Assembly: GCA_004794655.1 (NCBI GenBank)
Contig: SMMW01000056.1
Span: 3,129,001-3,193,000 of the forward strand
Source of the DNA: Marisa cornuarietis
Taxonomy: Eukaryota; Mollusca; Gastropoda; Architaenioglossa; Ampullariidae
Length of the DNA: 64,000 nucleotides
Direction: 5' to 3'
Shown here: positions 43,480 to 56,579 of the stretch, piece by piece
Position numbering within the stretch: position 1 is the first letter of the stretch
Layout of the letters: each line of letters opens with the position of its first letter
The notes under the pieces: generated by a model
The model's input: only the letters and a program-made list of their open reading frames with translations
The model's database searches: none
What the model was told of the DNA's origin: nothing
Program-made: the position numbers and the translations under genes

Positions 43480-45127
43480 GGTGATGTCTCTTTTTCACAC
43501 TGAAAACATAAACTTATTTTTACACTTTCATTTATTGGAGGATTTACGGGTTTTTAATATGCATCAGGCAACTGACTCTGAAAGAAAACTAGTGATATTG
43601 TATTAATACATTAAAAAATAATTTGTTATTAAATAATTTCCGAAGCGGTTTGCTTGGTATGCTTGAGTGTGGATCACCGCTCCTGGGACCTATGTCTTGA
43701 TACGATTAGCCACTTACACGTTCACTGCATTGGGCTATTAGGTTCTGGAGCACTCATGTATTATTTTATTGGTGTCGGCATCGACAATTGTGTGCAAGTA
43801 CCAGATTCAAAGACAAAGACAAGTGAGAACATGTTAACGGTCATCTGTCTTCGTCGTTCTCTTCTTCTCTTCCTCAGTTAATCTTCGGCTGACAATGATG
43901 ATGATTGTTATTATTATCAGTAGGACCAGAGGCATGTTCCGTGGGCATCCTTTTCTTTTCTTGTCTTATATTTATAGCTGTTTACATGTTTCTCTATATG
44001 TTAGTATTTGTTTTTTGATACGTTTTGGTCTTTGTCCCATTTATCATAAAGAAAGTTTGTCTTTATTTGTATAATCGTCTATTCGTTTTGTTTGTGTGAA
44101 ACAAGCTGAGTTTTCTGGTGAGACGCACTATTTCATTACTATTATTATCACACAGCTTTCCTGCAAAGCGCCTTGCACGTGCGAGTCAAAAGGTCACCCA
44201 TGGATGATGTCTGGAGAAGAAGAAGCTTGAGGGGTCGCTTTTTCTCTTTAAAGGTCGTTGTTGGTGGGGTGGGGTGGGGTGGGTGTAGACTGTAGAGGTG
44301 GCAGTGTCGTGACCGTCACCTTGTGATTCGCCCTCAGCAGCCGCTGGTGGAGGTAGAAATGTCAGTATTAACAGCTTGCTTTGCCATCCGCTGGTCTTCT
44401 TAGGCCGTTGGCAAGAAGGTCTGCTCTCTGTCTTCCTTACCTCTTTCTGGCACATGTTCTGGGTCTTGATATATTCTTAGCGTAAAATAAGACATGGTTC
44501 ATCACTCCTATCCTTTTTTATATTGAAATATTAATAGTTAGCAATAAAGCTATAACCTCATGAAATCATTATGCACAGTTGAAGATCATAAACTCGACTC
44601 TGTATGATTTACACCCTAATACACCCCAATATTAAAAAGATATAAATCCTTTTAGTCTTATTTCTTTTTCTTTATCGAAGACCACTAAGTGTTATGTTTC
44701 CTTTCACATCGTCACCTTCAATTTCCCATTTACTGTTTTCTCTTTTTTCGCTATCTCCGTTATTTCTCCTCTCTTTCGTCTCATTCTCTCTTGTGTTCAA
44801 GTTCAAAGCCCAAACAGATTTTTGATCACTGCCTTGTTTCTTGGTATTGTTTCGTAAAACGGCATAATTTTCATTGTTTTCTCTGCATTTTATTCAGTGA
44901 AAAATAATAGTTGCCAGTTTGTTTTTTCTTGAAGAGCTCCGTGTCATGGACAGCTTTTCTGTTGCTTTCTAATACTCTTTAAACATCGTTACCTGTAAAT
45001 CTGAATCTTTCGAAATTTACAATGGTTCTAACTGACACAATTTCAGAATTATTCAAGGGCTACAAGCCAATACACACAGAATAGAGCCATTCATTTTTTA
45101 AAGTGTAACCTTCTCATTTTGGGGTAA
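42250..45127. other. Non-coding region
   Basis: This is AT-rich sequence with a GT microsatellite (43422-43478, about 28 units). I see no splice-supported exon or recognisable protein similarity. Confidence 0.5.
43422..43478. repeat. GT microsatellite
   Basis: About 28 GT units. Confidence 0.95.
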
Positions 45128-45215
45128 GATGATGATGATGATGATGATGATCATCATCATCATCATCATCATCATCATTTTATCATTTTTTATGATGATG
45201 ATGATGATGATGATG

Positions 45216-45247
<32 letters not shown>

Positions 45248-45261
45248 AAAAAAATGATAAA
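45128..45261. repeat. Double GAT/CAT palindrome
   Basis: Eight GAT then nine CAT units (45128-45178) form one palindrome. A second palindrome (45178-45261) has arms that start TTTATCATTTTTTATGATG and close with the complementary CATCATAAAAAAATGATAAA around another GAT/CAT centre. The arm complementarity includes the non-repeat AT flank apart from one A/T length difference, so it could extrude as a hairpin or cruciform. Confidence 0.92.
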
Positions 45262-46116
45262 TAATATCACACAGACTGTCAGAAACTCCTCACAAATTAT
45301 TTTATTCTCTTTCATTATGTTCTTCATAACTCGGGCTAGCTAATTACAACTCTCTTAAAATCTTTTTTTCTAATTTCTGGCGTCTGGTGACGCAATTAAA
45401 TTCTTCGGACTTGCTCTGGAAGTAGTAATAGGAATTATTGAAACCATCTGCTGTGCCTCGAGGTTTAACTCTTTTATGCTAATCCCTGGCGTAAGCTCGT
45501 CGTGATGACATTTCTTGTATTTCTTCCTGAAATTTGTCAACGAACGTTTTCACCAGCTACGAGGGATAACTCGTCGGCGTCATATGTAACAGGAGCGGTA
45601 ATGGCGAGAGTTAAGGCGCCTGACCCTGATCTCATTCAGATACACGTGACGACATTTGCACGTGGGCATGCTAGCGCGTGTTTGGTTTCTTGGAGACGCC
45701 TGGTCGTCATCTGGAACTTCACACACCGACTTCATTTCCAAGATGAGCTTGAGATTGAAACCAGGTTTTTTTTTGTTTTGTTTTTACAGCTCAGGTGTGC
45801 TTTGATTTACAGGCAATTGAAAAGATTTCAGAAATAGGAGGGAGTAAATGAGGAGGAGAAGATGACCCCCCTCCCATCCACCGTTTAATTTCGGCGAGGC
45901 GGATGAGAGAAGTGCGGCAACGTGAAGGCTGTAGTAGAATTTTAGGATTTTAAGTAGAATACCCCATACCCTCACTGCTACTGTCGTCCATTCTCCACTC
46001 ACTTGCACCCTCAGATGCAATATACTTTACTTTATATGTGTATCCACATATTTATATATACAAACATTGATTTGAACACGTTCAAAAGAGCATACACAAT
46101 CTCTAGAGCAAGAAAG
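45262..46116. other. Non-coding stretch
   Basis: I see nothing beyond AT-rich sequence. The frames here show no domain. Confidence 0.5.
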
Positions 46117-47050
46117 TCGGATAAGAAGAGAAAGATCCGGAAGAGACCGTGACTGTAGACACAGAGATAGAGAAAGTGAGAGACAGGGACGGTAGACACA
46201 GAGACAGAGACAGTGAGAGACAGGGACAGTAGACAGAGATAGAGACAGGAAGAGACAAGGACGGTAGACAGAGATAGAGACAGGAAGAGACAGGGACGGT
46301 AGACACAGAGATAGAGACAGGAAGAGACAGGGACGGTAGACACAGAGATAGAGACAGGAAGAGACAGGGACGGTAGAGAGAGAGAGAGAGAGTGAGAGAC
46401 AGGGACGGTAGACACAGAGACAGAGGCAGGAAGAGACAGGGACGGTAGACAGAGATAGAGACAGGAAGAGACAGGGACGGTAGACACAGAGATAGAGACA
46501 GTGAGAGACACGGACGGTAGACAGAGATAGAGACAGGAAGAGACAGGGACGGTAGACAGAGATAGAGACAGGAAGAGACAGGGACGGTAGACACAGAGAT
46601 AGAGACAGTGAGAGACACGGACGGTAGACAGAGATAGAGACAGGAAGAGACAGGGACGGTAGACAGAGATAGAGACAGGAAGAGACAGGGACGGTAGACA
46701 CAGAGATAGAGACAGTGAGAGACACGGACGGTAGACAGAGATAGAGACAGGAAGAGACAGGGACGGTAGACAGAGATAGAGACAGGAAGAGACAGGGACG
46801 GTAGACACAGAGATAGAGACAGTGAGAGACAGGGACGGTAGACAGAGATAGAGACAGGAAGAGACAGGGACGGTAGACAGAGATAGAGACAGGAAGAGAC
46901 AGGGACGGTAGACACAGAGATAGAGACAGTGAGAGACAGGGACGGTAGACAGAGATAGAGACAGGAAGAGACAGGGACGGTAGACACAGAGATAGAGACA
47001 GTGAGAGACAGGGACGGTAGACAGAGAGATAGAGACAGGAAGAGACAGGG
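46117..47050. repeat. 35/37-bp minisatellite with 107-bp higher-order unit
   Basis: About 26 units of the type GGTAGACAGAGATAGAGACA, then GGAAGAGACAGGGAC, occur in a 35-bp and a 37-bp form. In the central and distal part the order 37-35-35 recurs, giving a 107-bp higher-order repeat. The long minus-strand frames over it (up to 342 codons, Cys/Leu/Ser only) are products of the repeat. Confidence 0.92.
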
Positions 47051-47373
47051 CTTCACGCACAGTTGTTATTAATCAGGCGACTGCTGGCCGCCAGCACGAG
47101 AGCTGAGCAGATGACATAACTCCGAGGGCTGGTGCTGGCGGCTCAGGCCTCACGATCAGTTACGTCAGCGATAAGCGGCTGATGCAACGTCCGCGGCTGG
47201 TCCCTCGCAGGTGACGCCACCTACATCCCGCTTACAGCAAGTAAGTGGACAGGAGATGAATGAGGTGGTGTTAGCGGTCTCTGGTCTGCTGCCGTCGTTC
47301 GCCAAAGCATCAAGGTAGTTTTTGTGCTAACTCGCAATTTACTCTAGCCCTTCGGTTCTCCTAATCCTCTCCC

Positions 47374-47425
<52 letters not shown>

Positions 47426-48114
47426 AATATGTGTGTGCATGGATGTGCATGTGTGTAAATGTGTGTGTTTGTGTGTGTGCGGGCCCTCGCGCGGACTTAT
47501 CCATTTGTCAGTTTTGTTCTCTTTCATTCTTTCAAAGCAGTTTATATTCCCCCCCCCTCTTTTTTTTTTTTTTTTGCTTCTTTCATCTCACTGTTAACAT
47601 TCAAAAATTGATTAAAAAAAGTAAATATGACAGCCGAGAAAGACATTACTCTTAAATGGTGGCTGTTGTCAAACCACACATTCATCTTTGTGTGAAAATC
47701 TGTGTGAAAAAGCCAGGAGTACATAGGAGAGGCCTGTTAAGATGTTTTCAATAAGAAAATTTCACAAGTACTATTTAGATATTATTAGTGTTACTATTTT
47801 AATAATTCACATGCGTTTAGGCGTTGAGGCGTATAAGCTGCTTTTCACAGTCTATCAATCATGTTTTTCAGTCCAGTTGCTTTCCTTGTCTGTTGTCCTT
47901 TCGTTAAAGAGATTTTTTTTTAATTCTATATCTTTTCTTTGCTCGATGACAGTTCCCTCTCTCCACCTCCTTTTTCCTTTTTCATTTTCCATTATTTTCC
48001 CCCTCAAACCTCTGCTCCGGCCTCGCTGTACAATGGAGTAGCCTTCAAGCACCGCATTAACTGATGATTAGGCCAGCACGCATATGCGAGTCGCGCGTGC
48101 GTGGCGCTCTGGGT
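47051..48114. other. Non-coding region with GT and T/C simple repeats
   Basis: It holds a GT microsatellite at 47377-47480 and a C/T homopolymer at about 47550-47574. There is no exon that I can support. Confidence 0.5.
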
Positions 48115-48527
48115 CACGTGACACGTCGCGTGCTTTCCTGGTAACCCGAGGCGCCAGCACGTGCACTCGTGCCTGCCTAAATGCTGCTCAGCCACGTGCC
48201 TCGTCGAAAAGTGGGCGAGACTTCCAACTTCTTCTCCTCTGACACGGGAGACCGTAAAGTTTGTCTCTTTCTTTCGGTCGCTCTTCACTGCTCGTCATTT
48301 GTAGTCCTTTCCTTTACGTTAAGAAAAAGACGAAAAAAAAAAAAGAGTCCGCACGTCAGACACCTCACTAGGTTTTTAAGAACTGGAAGCTAAACTTTCT
48401 TTCCCCCCTCTTCCTCTCTCTCTCTCTCATTCGCTCTCGGCCAGTGAACACAGGACGCCATTTTGTCTCCCGGCTGCGCGCGCATCCTTTGCGAGCGCTC
48501 GCGACAGTGACGGGGCTGCAGCACGTG
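48115..48527. promoter_or_regulatory. Four CACGTG E-boxes upstream of HELT
   Basis: CACGTG occurs at 48115-48120, 48158-48163, 48193-48198 and 48522-48527, in CpG-rich DNA 130-540 bp before the HELT ATG. HELT and Hey proteins bind this class of E-box, so feedback on its own promoter is possible. This is a motif reading only. Confidence 0.4.
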
Positions 48528-48654
48528 GGGTGCCATGCCTAAAGCGGGGCCACCCTCTCGCCTTTGACACACTCGTGAAAAATTCGTTCTCCGTGCCTCG
48601 TGTTGCTGTCTCGCGCATCGACGACAGACAGACTTCTGGGCTACTTTCGTCGCC

Positions 48655-51600
48655 ATGTCCAGCCGCAAACGGGAGAGGGTGGTGAGTATTTTTACAGACC
48701 TTTCACGATGCCAGAGTTCTTTGTGTTCTCGTTAACTGGTGCTACTCGACTACAGTTTATGTAAGTCCAAATGACATTTGTGAATTGTTGCAAATTATGT
48801 CTTTCTGAAATCGTTACGAAACATAGTGAACACAGAATGGCAAGCAGTCGTATGTTAGTTTTCTTTGTCATTACTGACACTATGGAACGCTTGAAGATTT
48901 TTTTTTTCTCCTTCGATCACTTACTCGCTTACCCACTTGGACATAAAGAAGAAAAATGAAAAACAGAATGCAATCAAGAAAAAAAATTAACGTTGATACT
49001 CGTATTAAGACTTAAATAACCTAGCACCATTTGTGTCTTTGTTATTATTATTTTCCTTTTGTTTTATTTTTTCTTCTCTTCTGTTTCTTGCTGCGCAATG
49101 AGCATTCTTTTGAATGGATACCTGCGCACTAAAAATGGACATCATCATCATCATTAACTCTTGTCAATCGTCTAAAAGTGTCTTGTATCTCACAAAGCCA
49201 ATGACTGGCATCAGTGACATAACAAACGAGCCAACAGTAAACATAATAAAATCAAATCAAATCCACAGACGGACGACTTGCAACCGTAGGAAAGACGAGA
49301 GGACTAGCAACCGGACTGGCACAGACGTAGAAAGTAGAACCTGAGGAACCCCAACAAAAAGTGATGGTAAACAGCAAATAAAGAATAGAAAAATGAAAAC
49401 ATCAGGAGAACGAAAGCAAGTTTTGAGATAATAACACAACGGGTAGAGGTAGCAGAAGCAGATGGAGCGCTGTGTATGGTCGGGTTGAGTGAGGGTGGGC
49501 AACTGGGAGGGGGTTCTAAGAAGGCAGCATTTGTCGCCGGAGTAACTATCACCAAGAACATAGAGCAAGCCGCCACAGCACAGCGGTGAAGATTTTTTTT
49601 TAAAAATGAAATAAATGAATCACGTGTAAGGGTACAATGCTTGGTGATGTTCACAGCAAGAGGCCGGTAGAGGAGCAGGGGTGGTAATGACCGAGCGGCG
49701 GGGTGTGGAATGGGGGCGGGTGGATGGGGGTGGGGTAGACAAGTAAGTACAAGTCCGATGTAAAGGCAGCAAGTGCGCCTATGACGTAATTCCGGTCTCG
49801 GAGAGCTCGGCACAACGTTGCATGGAACGGCGGGATAACTGCGAGTTCTGGCGCTCGGACTGTCACTAGAGGGCGTGTGTGTCATCCGTTACGATCCTGC
49901 CACCGGCGCTGGTGTCGACGCTGCACGCGAACAGCGGCTTAACGGGCCTGTGATGTAAAAGGTTTAATGCTGGCCTCCCCTGGTCCTGCACCGATTGGTG
50001 GCGAGTAAAACGCAATGGGGAATAATCTCACGGTCATCGGCATCACCATCGCCACCACCACCAGCACCACCACTACTAAAAGCAACAACAACATTCTTGA
50101 TAGCCCATAGTGTCTTCCATTTCTTAATCACTCTTTCCAATTCCTTTGTTATGGTCTCTGCACCCTGAAGAGGTAGACGGGAGAAATGGTTGGATGAATG
50201 TTGCTAAACCTGCCTCCTTGGTTGTTACAGGAGCAAACATCTCATAAAGTCATCGAGAAACGTCGTCGGGACCGCATCAACAACTGTTTGTCTGAGCTGA
50301 GCCAGACGGTGCCCGCAGCGTTTTCCAAGCAGGTAAGATCGCATGTACACCACAAACGGACGGCACAGAAGAGCGACGAAGGGATGAATATTCCCTAACG
50401 CGTAAAATGAGTTAAAAATCCTCACGGTGCTATAACACCCATTTTACCGAAATTATTTTCTCAAAGACAAAAAATATATATATAAAAATTATCGGGGTCT
50501 ACATAGTCCGCATTAAACAATAATGTAGATAAAATTACGTTTATTTCTCATTAGACATTGCACAGATTAAAAACTGAGTGGAGATCGATAGCATTTATTG
50601 ACGCACGCACGCACGCACGCACGAAGATTTGGCTATTAACTGCCTGGAGCTGCCAGTAAACAGAAAGATTAGCAGCAGACTCGGTTTTAGTGTCTGAACG
50701 CGGCTGGAAAAGTGGGGATCGGGGGAGGAGTAAAGCAATCCCACGTGACGTGACTGTGAGTGGTGGTTAGACGTTTGATAAAAATCTTAACAGTCTGTGA
50801 CGCACTCGTTTATAGCCTGGGTGAGAGGCAGATAGTCCGCCATCATTACGTGATGATGGCTGGTCGGTAATGTCTGGGAGAGATGTTGCCACCACACATG
50901 CACGAACATGCGTCTGCGTGCGCGAGTGTACAATCCCACCGATGAGTGAATGAGTCTGTTAGACGGACAGACAGACAGACAGACAGACGGGAGGGTACAG
51001 CGACGCACGACTGGACAGACGGACAAGGAACAAACTCGGTGTGTGACTGGCCGACAATACCCTTAAGCGTGTTTCTGGCGTCCACAGACTTCCGGCAAGC
51101 TGGAGAAGGCGGAGATCCTGGAGATGACAGTCGAGTACCTGCGAGCAGTGCAGGCCACAGAGATCGGCATTCGCTTTGAAAACGGTAAGTGGCTCAGTGT
51201 TCTAGGTCAGATGACGTCACACGCCCACCAACTCGTCATGGAAACTGCACAGGTATCTGTAAAACTATCAAATTTACTCCCACTAAGACGACTACATTTT
51301 GTTTCAATTTAAAAAGCGGATATATATATATAGTTTTATATAGCATGGATAAAAGGTAATTAGAATGCTTACAAGGCTATATTTGGCCCACGTGCAGTTT
51401 TTCGTTACATTATAAGTACAAGCAAGGGCGTTCCCATGGAGTGTATTGAACAAAGTCTTACAACAATGCCTCTTTTTGCTGAATGTGTTATCGAAGCTTT
51501 TCTTGCTCAATTTTCTGGCCATGTTTGTGTCACTTTAGATTTTAGACTATCATGGCACTGGATATTCCTCCTGGATAAACTTTGATTGCATGTAGTCGTA

Positions 51601-53802
51601 TGAATCATACCAACCTAATTTCTACTTTATAATACATTTGGCGTATACCACTGAACTTTCTGGAATAAAATGTCTCATTCATTGACCGCGCGCTCTCTCT
51701 CTCTCTCCATCTGCCTACCTAATGATCCACAGAGAGAGAACATGAAGTGTGTCAGAAAACTACTCACAAAATAAACACGCTGCAACCGTGACTGAAAGAG
51801 CCCTCGTGCACGTGAATGAAAAGCTTTTTTCTTTTTTCAAAAAAGAAATTCCAGTTACCCGGTTCGGGGAAAACCCGCCCCATTTGTTATGTGGCGCCGC
51901 GTACCCTCACTTAGCACGGTGACAGCGTGGCGGCTTGTGCACGCGTCGGTCGCATTACCTCGACGTGCGCCGCATGTGCTGCGCGCGCCCGCCACGTGCT
52001 GCTGTCGACGAATTTGCTAGATTTCAGGGCGGGGGGAAAAACTGGGAGCAAAAACACCGCGTGGCGGCAGGTGCATGCGGCGACCAGACGCGGCTTTTGT
52101 CCCCCTCATGTCTCCTCCTCATACACCAGGCAGGAGCAGACTACTGTAGCGAGTACGAGAATTGGGGAGTACGAGAGTTGTCTCGCTTCAATGGCGCGCA
52201 AGATCTTACAGGCCGCGTAAATGTTGGACCACTGGGAGAAAATAAACATGTATAAGGGGGGAATTACTGTTTTACGCCGAGGCAACAACTCAGGCTATAT
52301 CCCGGCAAGCCAGCCTGCTCTTGTATAAAAAAGGTTGTTTTAATACTTTTGTCGCGCACCCGTTCACAAAAGCCGTCATATCCAGTAATAAAACTAGCAC
52401 TAATTAAAAATTTATATGAGGATAGTCTCTACAGTGGCTGCTTGTTGGATTCATTGAACTATCGGTGTTGTTCAGAAAATGGTTGATATAATGAAAGTGT
52501 ACTCATTTTTTCTTGTCACGGAAAGCCTTGCTCATGGTTACTTCCCCTTACAAGTGGTGTGCGCTACGTGGACAATTTTGTAGACAAAACTACAATAAGC
52601 TTTACTCACCTGATTAAAAATTCTATTTGCATGAGAGCAAGAATGTTTAAAATTTATTGCATTGTAAGATTTTAAAAGAGGTAAAAAGTAAAATGAAATG
52701 GTAGTTCCATACGGTCGTACGGAAGTGAAGTGATTCCTCACTTATGTCAAGCTCATATATCCTCTTCTCCTGCCTAAACTACTCCTTAAATGTAATACGG
52801 CATTGCAAAATCTGTAAAATAAAATAAAATAAAAACGAGTAACAGATGGACAGAGGGAAAGAGTAAAAAAAGGAAAGCGCATAGAAGGGATTCTGTAGTA
52901 TATTCTCCTTTCACTCTGAGTTCATCTGGCCATTTTTGGAACAGTCGGCACATGAGTAACGGTTTTCTTGTCTCACTTTTGCAGGCGAATGGTTCAGCGC
53001 CGACATATGGTCCGACTTTGCCCACCATTACCAGTCGGGGTACGGCGAGTGTCTTCGCGAGGTCATCAAGTACATGGCCGACGTGGAGGGCGTGTCCATG
53101 AGCGACGCGCGCTGCATCCGCCTGGTGTCTTTTCTACAGAACCGATTCACACCAGAGACGCAATCAGCCTGCGCGGCAGCCAGTTCTTGCACTGGGAGCG
53201 TTGGCAGCGCCACAGGAAGCGGAATGTGCGTGGCGGCCGGAAGCGGAAGTGTCGTCGTGAACCACGGAAACGCCAGTGCTCACGTGGGAAACGCAGCGTT
53301 GTTTTCCGTGGCTGGGGAGTTTCGAGGTAGCCTGCCTTCATCCCCTGCATCTGCCCATCGTGACGTTGTCACCGTCTTGAAGACGGCGCCGCCAAAACTG
53401 CCGACGTCTGCTGCACCCCTCCTGACGTGCTACCCTCCTGGCTACCTCTCAGCTGCAGCTGCGGCCGCTGCCTTTGCCGCAACGAACTCGGTCGGCCAAC
53501 CAAAAGCAGCTGTTCAGCAGAACCACCCGGCCAGCTACCCAGCCTCTCTGGCCGTTGTGGATACTCGGCCCTGTCATTCGTTTCCAACCTTTCCTTTCGC
53601 GGTAGACCTGCCAAGATTCGCACATAGCTCCAAAGACGTGGCGGCCATGTTCGCGCATGCGCGGACTGGGATGGCGGCCTCAAGAATCGTTGCTGCAGCG
53701 GCTGGCGCAGACCTGTTTGCCGACACACACCCTGGAGGTGAGTTCACGACAACCTTGTGCCACGAGGCAGCAGGGCGCAAAGAACCCCGCTCTAGTGTAT
53801 GA
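48655..53802 (+). CDS. HELT: HELT, bHLH-Orange transcriptional repressor (4 exons)
   Basis: The exons 48655-48681, 50231-50332, 51088-51184 and 52985-53802 join in frame (1,044 nt, 347 residues) at GT-AG sites: GTG/GTGAGT, TTACAG/GAG, CAG/GTAAGA, CCACAG/ACT, AACG/GTAAGT, TTGCAG/GC. The bHLH starts at about residue 12: basic region SHKVIEKRRRDRIN (no Hes-type proline), helix 1 INNCLSELSQTVP, then SGKLEKAEILEMTVEYLRAV for loop and helix 2. An Orange domain follows (FAHHYQSGYGECLREVIKYM, then RLVSFLQNRF). These are the hallmarks of HELT, a nuclear repressor that directs GABAergic fate in vertebrate midbrain. The rest is Ala/Ser/Gly-rich with a poly-Ala run. There is no WRPW, as expected for HELT. 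The frame stops at 53,802, but a strong donor (GGAG/GTGAGT at 53737/53738) could lead to another 3' exon. Confidence 0.9.
50601..50623. repeat. CGCA tetranucleotide repeat in HELT intron 2
   Basis: About five ACGC units. A GACA repeat also lies in the same intron at about 50965-50988. Confidence 0.85.
52262..52330 (-). mobile_element. Fragment of SINE family A (tail) in HELT intron 3
   Basis: CTGTTTTACGCCGAGGCAAC, then AACTCAGGCTATATCCCGGC, matches the reverse complement of the tail of the SINE at 15469-15662. The tRNA-like head is missing. Confidence 0.7.
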
Positions 53803-56579
53803 GGGTCTATATTCTCACCTGCAGACTTGTACCTAGTGTCAACGGCCAAACATAAAACTGGCCGAAAGCGAGAATCAACAAGCAAGCAAGATGGGGCTGC
53901 TGAGATCAATCCTACCAACGTCAGAAACCAGTGAAAGGTGAGAGAGAATGCTGCGGTGAAAAGAGACTTCTTTTGATGTGCAAGTTACTGGCATCACGCT
54001 CACAATATCAGGTAACGAAGGACAGACGAAACTCCGCAGGTAGCCTTTCTTACTAAGGTAGCGGAAGATCGCCTCTCTTGCGTCATTTCCGGTCTTGGAC
54101 CAGATCATCCACACGTGCCTTAAGCAAAGTGTTGTTTGGCGAACCAGTACCAGACTTTAATCAATCTTTTCCAGCCAGCAGGTTGAGGCTGTAAAGTAAT
54201 TGTAAAGAGAACTGACCGGCGAGGAGCAAGGAAACAACGGAAGCCTGTGGATGGTAAAAAGACGGACAGACGGACGGACGGACGTACTAACTACAGCAAA
54301 ACTTCAGTTGTGTTCCTGTCTTGATCCATAACCATTTTCGACAATCATTTGGTGATTCAGAACAATATCATGGTGATATATTGTATGTGTCTCAATATAC
54401 GCATATCTGTGCGAATGTAAAGTAGGGTGGGGTGGATGCTGGGATAAAGAGCTGTGAGGGTAAAGAGGCAAGGTAAGAGAATGCGAGATGCACAAAAAGT
54501 AGGAATATTTACAATATACTTATATTTTCTCCACAAGCAATTAGACCACTTGTATATGTCCATACTGGCTTTTCTACCTTTTTGCAATAACCATCTTTAT
54601 TTATCTTTATATTTCACATTAAACTCTTTTGCGCTCACTTTGGCTTTGTTGTCGGTGGTTAGTCTTCGCTTTCAAAGTGCTCATTTTCAAGATAAATTTT
54701 GTGTAAGCGATGTTATTACACGAGCTTGCTAAAAATTCAGAATATTCCAGAATAGAGCATTTATTTATTGAAGGTAATCTATAGCTTTAAAAAAAAATAT
54801 ATATATATATATATTCTTTGCGGATTTTTTTTAATACTCATCTCATGTATTAGCGCTTTCTGGTTTTGTTATTTAATAGTCTGCTTTCTGCTTTCTCTAA
54901 CACCCTCCCTCTCTCTCTCTCTCTCAGTGAAGTTTGTGTGGGGGGTGATGGGTGCGCGTGCTTGAGCGCTAAACAAATCCACACTTCGATCTGCGTGTGT
55001 GTAAATCTCCGATAATATAGCGTAAGATCCTTTATTTGTGCAAAAAGTAGAAAACCGCTCTCGGAGTCTTGTTAACGCCGAGGGAAAAGAGAGAAATACA
55101 GGACTGCAAGGCCTCAGGGACATGCGCACAACAGAGCTGACAAAGAGCGACGCCACGCATGCGCCGGCACGCGCAGCACGTGCCACCAGTCGCGTGTCTC
55201 ATCCAGCGAGGCCAGGGTGGGCGCGATCAGGTCACGGGCCCTTGTGATGCCGAGGTAGGTGGGAGGGATGGCATGCAGAAAAAAGCCGGGAAGGTGGGGG
55301 GGGGGACCATGGCAGGGTGTGTTCGTCTCGTCTCGCCAACTCCCCAGCGTACCCCCCCCCCAGCATCGCGCGTTGCAGAGGGGTGGGAGAGAAAGGGCTT
55401 TGTGACGTCAGCATTGTTTCTTGCGGCGCGAGTCATCACCCGTCTGCGAGATCGACATCTTTCCGCTCCAACGATGCCTGAAGTGAGCGGAAGATTGGGC
55501 AGGACAGGAAGCTCCGACCCTGACCGTTATCTACACGTGGGCTTTTATCTGATGATGACACGACTCACGTGGACCGTTGTAAAGGGGCGTGGTCAAGTGT
55601 AGACCCGTCAGAGAGAACAGATACCTATCCACTCTGGGTTTTGATGTGAACTTTGACGGCAATAGACTTCTAGCCCAGTCTCGAGGGTTCATTGCCAAAG
55701 ATTTGTTGGGGGCTGATCTGGGTTACTGCCCCTTTTGGACTGACCGGATTGGGTAATACTTTTAGTGGCAGAACTTTTGTCAGTTTTATCTGATAGATAG
55801 TTGCACTCCACACAGGTGAGCAAAGAAAAGGTTCGCATCTCCCGTCGTCTGAATGTAAACTTGGTCAGATTTGATTAACAGCCTGTGGGTCAAAGAGCGT
55901 ATGTAGCAAGATAGGTCACAGCCAACACCTACTGTCACTCCCAACCACTGGGCCTCGCTGTCTACCCGTTGCAGTCCCCTGTGAAGATTTGTGACGGTGT
56001 GACGGTTGCCTACAGCCAAAATCAATGCAGTTTTTCCCCTTGAATGTCAGACAGCACTTTTAGTTTATTTTATATTTTGCTCTTTTTTCACGTGATTATA
56101 ACAATGACAACACGTTACGATACAGTTTACTTTCTACAGGTATTAAGAAATCGTTAAAATCCACAAAGATAGCTCACTGAGTTAATTAGTCATAAGCTTT
56201 AAAACTTACTGATAACAAATCTGATATACGAACGTTGTTATCAGTAAACGTGGCGAAGAAAGTTGCGTTGATTATGAATACGACACCAAACACACCTCCC
56301 TTACAGCAACACACATGAAGAGAAAGACACTTTTACAACACCTGTGTGTGTGTGTGTGTGAGGAACTGCTCTCGGTCACAGTCAGGCAGGTGTACAGAGA
56401 CCGAATCTAGGCTGGATCGACACACACGCCCGAGGTGGGCTGCGTGAAGTGGTGTGACGGGAAGGGGTGGTGGGGGGACTCGCAGCTGAGGTGAATGGTT
56501 GCCGCCCGTCGTCTGACGAGCACGTCGATTGCGTGTAGGTTGATAAGGACTCGATCGTTAATTAACACCGGGTACGTAG
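53803..56579. other. Region downstream of HELT
   Basis: It probably starts with the HELT 3' UTR (ATTAAA at 54618-54623 is a candidate polyadenylation signal). It has a GGAC repeat (about 54262-54285), a TA run (about 54797-54813) and a C/G-rich patch near 55,300. I see no further exon. Confidence 0.5.

Noticed and set aside
46032..47060. Minus-strand frames of 232-342 codons rich in Cys, Leu and Ser
   Set aside because: They arise from the GACA/GATA-type minisatellite; three frames are open at once and none has non-repeat coding sequence.
49304..49885. 193-codon minus-strand frame in HELT intron 1
   Set aside because: Pro/Ser-rich composition from G-rich sequence on the other strand, no domain and no splice context.
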